Shown here: positions 1 through 7,383 of the stretch, one piece after another
Layout: each line of letters opens with the position of its first letter
Numbering within the stretch: the stretch's first letter is position 1
NCBI RefSeq assembly: GCF_003862485.1
Contig: NZ_RRCM01000002.1
Span: forward strand, 32,264-96,263
From: Lachnoanaerobaculum orale
GTDB taxonomy: Bacteria; Bacillota; Clostridia; Lachnospirales; Lachnospiraceae
Direction: 5' to 3'
Length of the DNA: 64,000 nucleotides
Notes under the pieces: model-generated
What the model saw: only the letters and a program-made list of their open reading frames with translations
Told to the model about the DNA's origin: nothing
The model's database searches: none
Position numbers and translations under genes: made by a program

Positions 1-86
1 ATGCCTTCTCTTCTACCCTCTTTTATCCACTTGTCTTTAGATTCTTCTTTAAATATGTCGTATAACTCCTTCATTGCATCCGTCAT
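1..86 (-). CDS. C-terminal fragment of an Rpn-type gene (RpnS-like), runs off the window
   Basis: An ATG at 84-86 opens a frame that runs off the left edge and reads MTDAMKELYDIFKEE, then a Lys/Glu/Gly/Arg repeat. It is identical to residues 206 onward of the complete Rpn protein at 15292-16143. The ATG overlaps the rloB stop codon (ATGA) and has an AGGAGG ribosome site in the end of rloB, so translation is probably coupled. No N-terminal nuclease domain lies in front. In E. coli, Rpn genes make a short C-terminal protein from an internal start that restrains the full-length nuclease. This fragment corresponds to such a protein, or is simply the 3' end of a disrupted rpn gene. Confidence 0.6.
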   Translation of the reverse strand, partial: MTDAMKELYDIFKEESKDKWIKEGRREG

Positions 87-102
87 CTTATTACCCTCCT
101 TA
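2..102. repeat. Left copy of a 101-bp exact direct repeat (rpn 3' region)
   Basis: Positions 2-102 match 15444-15544 base for base in the same orientation. The match ends at 102/103 inside the last codons of rloB; on the left the bases differ at position 1, with the window edge next to it. Read on the minus strand, the repeat begins exactly at the TAAGGAGGG ribosome site in front of the internal ATG of rpn. The two copies bracket the whole island. Confidence 0.9.
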
Positions 103-796
103 TATATGGGTTATCTTTTATAATCCCCTCTATAATCAACCCTATATTACTACTGATTCTGCCTTTTATATTATGTATATCTTGATTAATATATTTCTCC
201 TGTTTGATTGCAATCATAATATCTTCTGCAAGATCACCTATTTGAGGGTTTTTCTTGGAATTCATCCCTGTTATATTAAGCAAAACATCCTTTGCATAAC
301 TATATTTACCATCAACCATATTTAAGAAATATTCTTCCCTGCCTTTTATATAATCTTCATAGCTGCCTTCTTTATGAAGTAACAAAAATAATTCAAAATT
401 AGGATTAGAAACTGCCGCTATATCACTCTTTTCAATATCTTCTATCAATTTATCGTAACCTTCTACTTTTTCTTCAAAAATATCCCCATCAAAAACTATA
501 ATCATTCTGTCACGCTCTACATCAAAGTCATTTTCCGCCAGTGCTTTCTGCTTATTTGCAAATTCAACAAGATTCTTTGCAAATGATATGTTTCTATCTT
601 TATCTGTCTTTTCCCAAAGGCGAATATCTATTAAGGGGTGTATACCCAAATTCTTTCTGAGGTCAATCAATTTTTTGAAATAAAAAGTTTCAGTATTTGC
701 ACCTTCACATATAAAGTAATATTTCCTCAAAGGCTCAATTTGTTCCTCTAAATCAGAAGAACGCTTATTCCAATTTGTATAAGTATGAACCGGCAT
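83..796 (-). CDS. rloB: RloB-like TOPRIM-type protein
   Basis: 237 residues, partner of the ATPase just upstream (2-bp gap). The motif YFICEGANTE (Glu31) followed by VFDGD (Asp103, Asp105) and SNPNFELFLLLH is typical of the RloB family, whose fold is TOPRIM-like and probably acts as a nuclease effector. RloA/RloB pairs are known next to type I restriction loci. An ABC-type ATPase paired with a TOPRIM protein is also the plan of the PARIS anti-phage system, so defence is likely by analogy. The last few codons (RRVIR) lie inside the 101-bp repeat, so the natural C-terminus may have been replaced by recombination. The start is chosen for the GAGGTG site before the ATG. Confidence 0.8.
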   Translation of the reverse strand: MPVHTYTNWNKRSSDLEEQIEPLRKYYFICEGANTETFYFKKLIDLRKNLGIHPLIDIRLWEKTDKDRNISFAKNLVEFANKQKALAENDFDVERDRMIIVFDGDIFEEKVEGYDKLIEDIEKSDIAAVSNPNFELFLLLHKEGSYEDYIKGREEYFLNMVDGKYSYAKDVLLNITGMNSKKNPQIGDLAEDIMIAIKQEKYINQDIHNIKGRISSNIGLIIEGIIKDNPYIRRVIR

Positions 797-798
797 AA

Positions 799-2148
799 CT
801 ACACCTCTTTATTAAATTGAAATTGCTTAAACACAGGTATCGCACCATATCTTCCCTCTAAATAAGCCTTACTTAGTTTTTTGTCATATCTTTCCTTAAA
901 TTTATCTAAGGAATAGATTACACTGACATTATTATTATCTCTCTCAATAAACCATATTTCATCTCTACGGAATATTTTTTTGTCCATGATAGCATTCTCA
1001 TGAGTCGTAAATATCAGCTGAATCCTCTCTTCTTTATGTGATTCCATAAACATTTCAATAAAATGTTCTGTAAGCTTTGGATGTAAGCTTCTCTCCAATT
1101 CATCAACAACAAATACAATATCATCTTGCTTTATCATAAGCATATATATAAGATCAATCAATCTCTTTGTGCCGTCAGATTCTTCAGAAAAATCAAATAT
1201 AGACTTACCATGCTTTAATACAATTGTAGTAATTTCAGGCTCGGAGTTTTCTCTTATTCTTATATTAAAAAATCCTTCACCTATTCTCCAAGTCATTTGC
1301 ATTTTCTTTAAATTTTCTAATTGCATTTTTAACTTAATACTATCAAAAATATTTGACAGCACATCTTTCGGAATCATCTTACCAAGTTCTTCCGAAGTAA
1401 TTTCTTTTGTATTTATTTCATTTACCCCTGTATCAAAAGTCTCTATCAATTTACTAACCGTATCCAATGATTCCTTTGTATAATATACCTCATCACTTGA
1501 AATGCCTCTATCAGGATTTATTATAATAATATTATTTATAAGCCACTCAAATACCTTTTTGAAAAAGATAAACTTGGAATTATCTTCATATCTCTTGCCC
1601 CTATTCATCTCTGTTAGAAAAAGCCCTGTTTCATTTCCTGCAAAATCTTCTGCATAAACATTAAACCTGTTTTTTTCGGCACTTGACAACCTAATTCCTT
1701 CACCTAACTTCGGCATATTACCGCCATCCCTTAAAAACAGATTATTTGCACTTCCATCCTGCATTAACTCATACAGCCACTCTTCTATAATCTTTCTCTT
1801 ACTTAAAACAGCGGCAAAACCATATGCATAAAATTTATCACCTACTGTAAATTGCAGTTCAAATACACTTTCCCTATCTTTATTTGAATCTTTATTCCTA
1901 CAATAATCATTTACAGACTCCAAAGGAAGTCCTTCCATTATTACTGTTTTTATAAACTCCAATGATTTAACCAAGTTTGATTTTCCTGAAGCATTCGCAC
2001 CATATATTACTGCATTCTTCAATAAGTTTGTTTGCTTTATTTTAATACGGTGACTCTTATTTTCCTGTATCTTGCTTGATGAAATCATAGACAATTCTTC
2101 TTTTTTATCAAAAGACTTAAAATTCTCTACTGTAATATTAACCAACAT
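799..2148 (-). CDS. rloA: RloA-like AAA/ABC-type ATPase
   Basis: About 449 residues. An N-terminal VENFKSF strand is followed by a Walker A GANASGKSN (residues 50-57). Near residue 355 there is a VFVVDELERSLHP Walker B, followed by an IFTTHENAIMD switch region. This is the SMC/OLD-like AAA_15 ATPase type. Such ATPases sense phage or DNA signals and license a toxic partner, here RloB directly downstream. The ATG at 2148 is preferred over an upstream GTG at 2157 because GAGGTG lies six bases before it. A TTGACT-17-TAGTAT promoter upstream makes this pair transcriptionally separate from the larger island. Family assignment is firm; defence function is inferred. Confidence 0.82.
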   Translation of the reverse strand: MLVNITVENFKSFDKKEELSMISSSKIQENKSHRIKIKQTNLLKNAVIYGANASGKSNLVKSLEFIKTVIMEGLPLESVNDYCRNKDSNKDRESVFELQFTVGDKFYAYGFAAVLSKRKIIEEWLYELMQDGSANNLFLRDGGNMPKLGEGIRLSSAEKNRFNVYAEDFAGNETGLFLTEMNRGKRYEDNSKFIFFKKVFEWLINNIIIINPDRGISSDEVYYTKESLDTVSKLIETFDTGVNEINTKEITSEELGKMIPKDVLSNIFDSIKLKMQLENLKKMQMTWRIGEGFFNIRIRENSEPEITTIVLKHGKSIFDFSEESDGTKRLIDLIYMLMIKQDDIVFVVDELERSLHPKLTEHFIEMFMESHKEERIQLIFTTHENAIMDKKIFRRDEIWFIERDNNNVSVIYSLDKFKERYDKKLSKAYLEGRYGAIPVFKQFQFNKEV

Positions 2149-2201
2149 ATTATCCACCTCATGACCATCTAAAAGCTGCTTTTTACTTATTATATATCTG
2201 T

Positions 2202-2230
2202 ATACTACGCTTTTTTCTCTATATAGTCAA
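2202..2230 (-). promoter_or_regulatory. Promoter of rloA-rloB
   Basis: On the minus strand, TTGACT (2225-2230), a 17-base spacer and TAGTAT (2202-2207) form a good sigma-A promoter about 55 bases ahead of the rloA start. Confidence 0.65.
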
Positions 2231-2283
2231 CTCAGATCTATGATATCGTGTTCAAAAAATTAACAACCTGCTTACCTGAAACT

Positions 2284-2333
2284 AAAAATATCCCAAGATA
2301 CAATTGGACAAACTCATTTTGCATCTCAGGATA
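2284..2333 (-). terminator. Probable terminator after the SUKH gene
   Basis: Minus-strand arms TATCCTGAGAT (2323-2333) and ATCTTGGGATA (2289-2299) pair with two G-U wobbles around a loop of about 23 bases and are followed by TTTTT. The large loop lowers confidence. Confidence 0.45.
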
Positions 2334-2466
2334 CTTAATATATTATAATACACGATTAAATTAACTTATTCTTAGAAATCCACATAATTCTAGCTCTTTA
2401 TTGACTATAAGTTATACATATACAATCAAAATCAATTTTAATAATTAATAGATATTGATTTAAGAT

Positions 2467-2853
2467 TTAATATAAGCTTTCAATGAATTGCTTCAATTTT
2501 TTTCCTGTTGATTCTATTCTATCTGTTTCGTGATCAAAAAATACTACTTCTTCAGATTTCAAATTCAAGCAAATATAGTTACCAAACGGATCAATTCCAA
2601 AAGGCAATAAATTTTTATCTTGTACCACATCTAAAGCCTTAAAAACCGTATCATCATCTGATTTATTAAATGATAATACTGAACCAAATACTCTCTCATT
2701 ATTTCCAACCATAAAACAATACTTTTCCGGTGTTGCAGCATTCTCATCAATAACTAACTGTTTTAAATCTTCAGGAATTTCTATTTCCCTGCTTTGTTCA
2801 ATTTTAGAAAATATAGTCTTATCTTCTAAATCAATTTTATATTTCCAAACCAT
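2467..2853 (-). CDS. SUKH-family (SMI1/KNR4) immunity protein
   Basis: 128 residues. It contains EIPEDLKQLVIDENAA near residue 25 and LPFGIDPFGNYICLN followed by VVFFDHETD in the C-terminal half, the usual pattern of SUKH/SMI1-KNR4 proteins. Members commonly neutralise nuclease toxins of polymorphic toxin systems by binding them. Here the gene starts 14 bases after the original end of the WHH nuclease reading frame, the classic toxin-immunity order. An AGGAGG site precedes the ATG. It is the last gene before a terminator. The immunity role is inferred from family and position; family assignment is fairly secure. Confidence 0.82.
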   Translation of the reverse strand: MVWKYKIDLEDKTIFSKIEQSREIEIPEDLKQLVIDENAATPEKYCFMVGNNERVFGSVLSFNKSDDDTVFKALDVVQDKNLLPFGIDPFGNYICLNLKSEEVVFFDHETDRIESTGKKLKQFIESLY

Positions 2854-2867
2854 ATTCTTTCTACCTC

Positions 2868-3377
2868 CTACCTATACTCTGATCCACCACCCCAAATGCT
2901 ACGTCCTCCGGTATGCCTACAAATATCATGCTCATCACTATCCACTAATTACATTTTCCCAGGTACCTCATTATGATGCCAAGTCTTACCACTTATTCTA
3001 GGTTCTCCATTTCTAATTTGTTCCAATTGTCTTGGTGTAAATTCCTTTGCAAGATCGGGATTACCATCTATAGCATTCCTTAAATTATTTACACAATATT
3101 TAAACTGTTCTGTGTCACTCGAATGCCACATTTTTTTAGGTAAATAAGCATCAAATTTACTTTCAAATTGCGGAAATACCCCCTCAATTTTTCTTCCATT
3201 GACCCTAATCACCCTTTTTTCATATAAAACTCCATTATACACTGTACCTTCTTTATCTTGATTAATAGTATTTATATGCTCCGGACCTTTTACATCATTC
3301 TTTGCATTTTCAAATGCCTTTATTGTTTTGGACGAATCAAGATTTTGTTTTGGCTTAAATTCTCCTATCTCTTTCAC
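2868..3377 (-). pseudogene. WHH-type HNH nuclease toxin interrupted by a nonsense codon
   Basis: The frame starts at a GTG that overlaps the HerA stop codon. It reads VYNGVLYEKRVIRVNG, then EGVFPQFESKFDAYLP, and near its end TWHHNEVPGKM, the signature of the WHH branch of HNH/endonuclease VII toxins. A TAA at 2949-2951 then stops it at residue 142. Past the stop the same frame continues LVDSDEHDICRHTGG and RSIWGGG, which is the normal end of this family, to a TAG at 2868. The stop sits where the family usually has Gln in PGKMQLV, so one C-to-T change (CAA to TAA) explains it. The catalytic TWHHN is kept but the C-terminal segment would be lost. No export domain is present in this short protein. 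Confidence 0.75.
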
Positions 3378-6300
3378 TAAATCACCTCACTATTTATGTA
3401 TTCACGAAATTGTTCCAAATAGCTCTCTTCAACTTCATGTCTCATGATTTGTTCTCTAAGAATACACTCTGCAATCTGATTTCTTCTCCACTCAGACAAA
3501 CCTGACACAATTGAATCCTCTGCATATATATAAGTATTCATCCACTCCTCAATAGACTCTGACCCCTCTGCTTCTCTTATCAAATCATCATTGGCGACAA
3601 TATTAAATACTACTGATTGAATATCATCAATACCAATATAACCATTTTGTTTAAACAGCCTTATTAATTCTGTCTTTTCATATGTTGTAAACGACGATTT
3701 TATCACTTTATCAATCAATTCATTCATGTTTAAGTCAAGCCTCTCACCCGCCACTTTATCTAAAAGTTTATTTATTATAAGTGAGTTCTCATTATAACCA
3801 AATGTCACATCTTCAGATATATTTTCGTACATTCCATCTGCACTTTCATATCCAACTTTGCACAGTACCGGCTCCAACCAGTTATTTTGATAAACTGCTG
3901 CAATACCGGTAGGAATCTTTGCAAGCTCTTTTATTTGATCTTCTGTGAGGTTAGCTGATTTACCCACCAAATTTCTATCCTCAGCATCTGGTAATCTCAT
4001 TATTATTTTTGTATTTGTATTCCTAATTACACTCATATCAAGTAATCCCGGCGCCTGATCTGCTATGATAAAACCTTCTCCATATGTCCTTACTTCCGCA
4101 ATTGCATTTGAAAGCATTTCTACAGATTTTCCCAGCAAATTAGCTGATTCACCACTTTGTTCAGTTGAAGTCCTCTTCAAAAGATTATGTGCTTCTTCCA
4201 AAACAGTAACATGCTTCAAATCTGCATTCATAGCTCCTGATGTCATACGGTATTCTTGTAATCTCATTACTAAAATACCCATAATCATTGATTTAGTCTC
4301 CACTGATCCAACGCGGCTCAAATCAATAATTACATTTTCATCAAATAACTTATCATCGCCAAGTTCATCACTGTCAAATATCTTCTTATAAATTCCGTTT
4401 GTCAATGATTGAATTCTTGTAGCTAGTGCCCCTATATAATTATCCCTCACCTCATCTGAAAATGAAGATTCATTCATTACATTATTTAGTTCCCTCAATA
4501 CATCCACAAATGTTGGGAACAACTTATTTGAGTATGTATTCCTTGACGTTTCTAAATTCCAACCGGCGTTTTTGTATGATCTCTCTACAGATTCTTTTAA
4601 TACTGCCGGCATTGCTGCATACATAGGCCAACATACATTAAATATTTCAATTAATCTGTCTATATGCTCAAGCACATGTATCCCTACAGGAAATTTGAAA
4701 GGATTTAATTTTAATAACGGTGTTAAATATATATTGGTGCCATATACCTTCGCATCGTCATTACCGAATACATGTTTGTATTCTCCCTTAGCAGGTTCAA
4801 CTACTAAGAAATGTATCTTTTGCTTTTTTAACTCTCTTAATAATTGATAAACAGTATTTGATTTTCCTGAACCTGTGGAGCCTGTAATAAATGTATGCAT
4901 AGCAAGACTTTTTAAGTTCAAATCTACTTTTGTGGCTTGTTCAGATCCCATATGATAAATATTACCTAAGTTTATCTTTGAAGTATTCTTATTAGACAAA
5001 TTAGTTTCAAAAACATTTCTTCCAAATGCTGCCATTTCAAACACAGGCAAACCATTGATTGATTTTTTAGGTAATCCTATATTTACTGTCAACTCATAGG
5101 AATTACTAATCGAAGCCGGACTAAGTAATATTTTACTATTTATCGGACTGATAAATAGTGGATGTGATAATCTCTTTAAATATTCCTTTACAATTCTTCT
5201 ATCTCTTGTGTCCTCATTCCAATTATTTATTTGTGATGTCTGCAATGATGAATTATCACCTCTCATCAATGCACTGTATCCACTGGATACAATAGCATTA
5301 GTCTCAGGATCTGAAGAAATCACATATGTAGCACAATTAAATGCTCCATAAGACTCGCACTTTAAAAGCCTTTCAACCTGTTTATCAATCTTTGACAACA
5401 AGTCCTTGACCATCTTATTTTCATTTGATAATTGCAATGTTCTTCCATGTGTTGTTCCTTCCGATTCACCACTGGAATCGCTACTTTGTGTAGAAGATGA
5501 ATAAGACTTCGATGAACTTTTTCCGGAAGATTCGGAACTGCCACCACTTGTACCTGATGACTGACCAGTGTTTGTTCCATGAGAACCAATTAATGTACTA
5601 CCAATTTGACCCCCTATGGAACTTCCTAAATACGCACCTCCTGCCACTCCTAGAGGTCCCAAAAAAAAACCTGCTGCTCCTCCAATTGCCGCTCCTGCCA
5701 ATCCTAATAACTGCCCTGTATCTTTATTTGTACTTGTACCACTGCTTATCCCTTCATTCCAACCGCTTGTTTTTGAATAACTCTGGGTTAAAGATGTGCT
5801 TTCACTAATTGAATCAGATAATCCTTCTGTATGTGTTTGGTTTACAGTAATACTCTCTGATTCATTATAGCTGATAGATGTCTTCAAAAACGGTGACAGC
5901 TGTGTATAAAGTGACTCATACCCCAACTTTGTACTTGCAATCTCTTTGGCACTTATCGGATCCGCAATCACAACTACACTATACTCTCTACCTTCAACCG
6001 AATCTATAAGATGCTCTATTCCTTGAACAAATTTTTCATAGGAATTATCTTTCTCATTTCTAACCGATGCTATTCCTGAAATAGACGTTATATAATCATC
6101 CTCAAATATAGTATCGATTAATTGCTTTTTTCTATCACCTGATATAGGAAGTATCTCCAATCCCGGAAAATTACCTGTTAATGCTCTTTTCAAGATCTCC
6201 CCCTGTGTTGTAATATCATTATTATGCTTATTTACTACACCTAAGTAATAATCTGTGTATTCCTTATTGCTTTTAATGAATGTAACTACCGTGGCATTGC

Positions 6301-6550
6301 TTAAATATGCAGCATTTAATACTGTTACAAATTTATCAATAACACTTTCCTTTTTATCAGATACCATTTTTGTGAACTTATATATTCTTGTATATTCAGT
6401 GATGTCAAGTTCCTGTAACTCTGTAGGTATATCCGCAACCTGATATTGATTTAATTGATATAAATAGTCTTTTGTTATAATATCCTTCGCTAACAAAAGT
6501 GATTCATTAAGTTTATCTATATTTTGAACTTCTGATAACTCAGTATTCAT
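3377..6550 (-). CDS. HerA/FtsK-superfamily ATPase with glycine-zipper and Ser-rich insert
   Basis: 1057 residues. The N-terminal 270 residues are of unknown fold. Residues about 278-315 form a glycine-zipper hydrophobic segment (GLAGAAIGGAAGFFLGPLG), able to enter a membrane, followed by a Ser/Gly-rich stretch to about 365. The C-terminal half is a HerA-like motor: Walker A GSTGSGKSNT near 560, Walker B VTVLEEAH near 783, and the RTYGEGFIIADQAP and RNTNTKIIMRL motifs typical of HerA/VirB4-like pumps. The TAG overlaps the GTG of the nuclease toxin, so the two are probably made together. It may be a membrane-seated translocase for the toxin or for DNA; this is inference. A GGAGG site lies seven bases before the ATG. 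Confidence 0.8.
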   Translation of the reverse strand: MNTELSEVQNIDKLNESLLLAKDIITKDYLYQLNQYQVADIPTELQELDITEYTRIYKFTKMVSDKKESVIDKFVTVLNAAYLSNATVVTFIKSNKEYTDYYLGVVNKHNNDITTQGEILKRALTGNFPGLEILPISGDRKKQLIDTIFEDDYITSISGIASVRNEKDNSYEKFVQGIEHLIDSVEGREYSVVVIADPISAKEIASTKLGYESLYTQLSPFLKTSISYNESESITVNQTHTEGLSDSISESTSLTQSYSKTSGWNEGISSGTSTNKDTGQLLGLAGAAIGGAAGFFLGPLGVAGGAYLGSSIGGQIGSTLIGSHGTNTGQSSGTSGGSSESSGKSSSKSYSSSTQSSDSSGESEGTTHGRTLQLSNENKMVKDLLSKIDKQVERLLKCESYGAFNCATYVISSDPETNAIVSSGYSALMRGDNSSLQTSQINNWNEDTRDRRIVKEYLKRLSHPLFISPINSKILLSPASISNSYELTVNIGLPKKSINGLPVFEMAAFGRNVFETNLSNKNTSKINLGNIYHMGSEQATKVDLNLKSLAMHTFITGSTGSGKSNTVYQLLRELKKQKIHFLVVEPAKGEYKHVFGNDDAKVYGTNIYLTPLLKLNPFKFPVGIHVLEHIDRLIEIFNVCWPMYAAMPAVLKESVERSYKNAGWNLETSRNTYSNKLFPTFVDVLRELNNVMNESSFSDEVRDNYIGALATRIQSLTNGIYKKIFDSDELGDDKLFDENVIIDLSRVGSVETKSMIMGILVMRLQEYRMTSGAMNADLKHVTVLEEAHNLLKRTSTEQSGESANLLGKSVEMLSNAIAEVRTYGEGFIIADQAPGLLDMSVIRNTNTKIIMRLPDAEDRNLVGKSANLTEDQIKELAKIPTGIAAVYQNNWLEPVLCKVGYESADGMYENISEDVTFGYNENSLIINKLLDKVAGERLDLNMNELIDKVIKSSFTTYEKTELIRLFKQNGYIGIDDIQSVVFNIVANDDLIREAEGSESIEEWMNTYIYAEDSIVSGLSEWRRNQIAECILREQIMRHEVEESYLEQFREYINSEVI

Positions 6551-6841
6551 TTACATTCCTCCTCTCATCAGTTTTTCTAAATCTTTTTTTTTATTATTAT
6601 AAAATTCCCTTCTCCAAATCTCATAATTAGTTTTTTCTTCTTTATTACATTTATCATATAAAGAACATTCTTTCAATTTACATTTTCCATTAATATAATC
6701 ACAGAAAAATTTTAATTTCATCCATTTTCTGTACTCATATTTAAATTTTCTATATCCTTTTGCACCTTTATTATTACACTCATGTCTTTTTTCACATTTG
6801 GCACAAGCTTTTGAAACATCACAACTGTATTTCTTTTTTAT
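6551..6841 (-). CDS. Cysteine-rich ORF without a canonical start
   Basis: An open frame ends exactly at the HerA ATG and runs back past the stop of the membrane protein gene upstream, with no in-frame ATG, GTG or TTG near its beginning. From the codon at 6841 it would give 96 residues with two groups of four cysteines: C-x5-C-x2-C-x5-C and C-x6-C-x4-C-x5-C, suggesting two metal-binding sites. It lies in the -1 frame relative to the preceding gene. It could be made by frameshifting from that gene as a Cys-rich tail behind the membrane helix, by use of a rare start (ATA or ATT), or it may be a decayed gene. An internal ATG would give only 53 residues. No family was recognised. Confidence 0.45.
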   Translation of the reverse strand: MKKKYSCDVSKACAKCEKRHECNNKGAKGYRKFKYEYRKWMKLKFFCDYINGKCKLKECSLYDKCNKEEKTNYEIWRREFYNNKKKDLEKLMRGGM

Positions 6842-7371
6842 ATCCTCACTAGTGATGAGCCAATGTACAATATTATTACTATCATCGCTGCTATCGCCAC
6901 CACACCTATTACTATTTTCACTGTATTGTTCGGTTGGTGGCTCTGTGCGTTTGGGAATTCACCATTATCTACATTTCTATTTACTGTTTCTCTCTTTAGG
7001 CTTCTTTCCTGTCTTTGATTTATAACTCTACTTGTAGTGTTTTCCTTTTGTATATCCTTTTTTCCATATAACTTTTTGCCAATAGTTTCAACATCCTTAA
7101 TTCTCTCATCGCAAAAGTTTCTTTTTAATTCAAAAACTGCCCTTGTAAAATCATCCTCATCAAACTCTGTTTTTATTTTGGAAACAGGCTCAGCACCTAC
7201 CAGGGTATCATCCTTTAGCTTTATACCATTTGATTCAACATATCTTACAACCTCAAAAAATTCGCTATTTGAAAAGTCTCTATTAGTGTAGCATATACTT
7301 CCTATAGCCTCTCTTAATGCCTTTACATCATTATTCGCTATTCCTTTTTCAACTGCATCATATTTTTGCAT
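6838..7371 (-). CDS. Small tail-anchored membrane protein of unknown function
   Basis: 177 residues. The N-terminal 110 residues are charged and probably helical (FDEDDFTRAVFELKRNF). A hydrophilic Asn/Arg/Gln-rich linker follows, then a single C-terminal transmembrane helix (IVIGVVAIAAMIVIILYIG) with only a few residues after it. AGGAGG precedes the ATG, and the gene starts 12 bases after the second dynamin. I recognise no family. Placed between two dynamin-like GTPases and a glycine-zipper ATPase, it may be a membrane anchor or adaptor for them. The frame downstream (-1) encodes a Cys-rich tail that may originally have been part of this protein. Confidence 0.65.
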   Translation of the reverse strand: MQKYDAVEKGIANNDVKALREAIGSICYTNRDFSNSEFFEVVRYVESNGIKLKDDTLVGAEPVSKIKTEFDEDDFTRAVFELKRNFCDERIKDVETIGKKLYGKKDIQKENTTSRVINQRQERSLKRETVNRNVDNGEFPNAQSHQPNNTVKIVIGVVAIAAMIVIILYIGSSLVRI

Positions 7372-7383
7372 ATTTCTACCTCC

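Larger units (their letters stand above)
2158..2466. other. Intergenic region between the SUKH gene and rloA
   Basis: No gene is visible here. On the minus strand it holds an intrinsic terminator-like hairpin (2284-2333) that would end the SUKH transcript, then a promoter (2202-2230) for rloA-rloB. The rest is AT-rich with no repeats that I could recognise. Confidence 0.6.
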
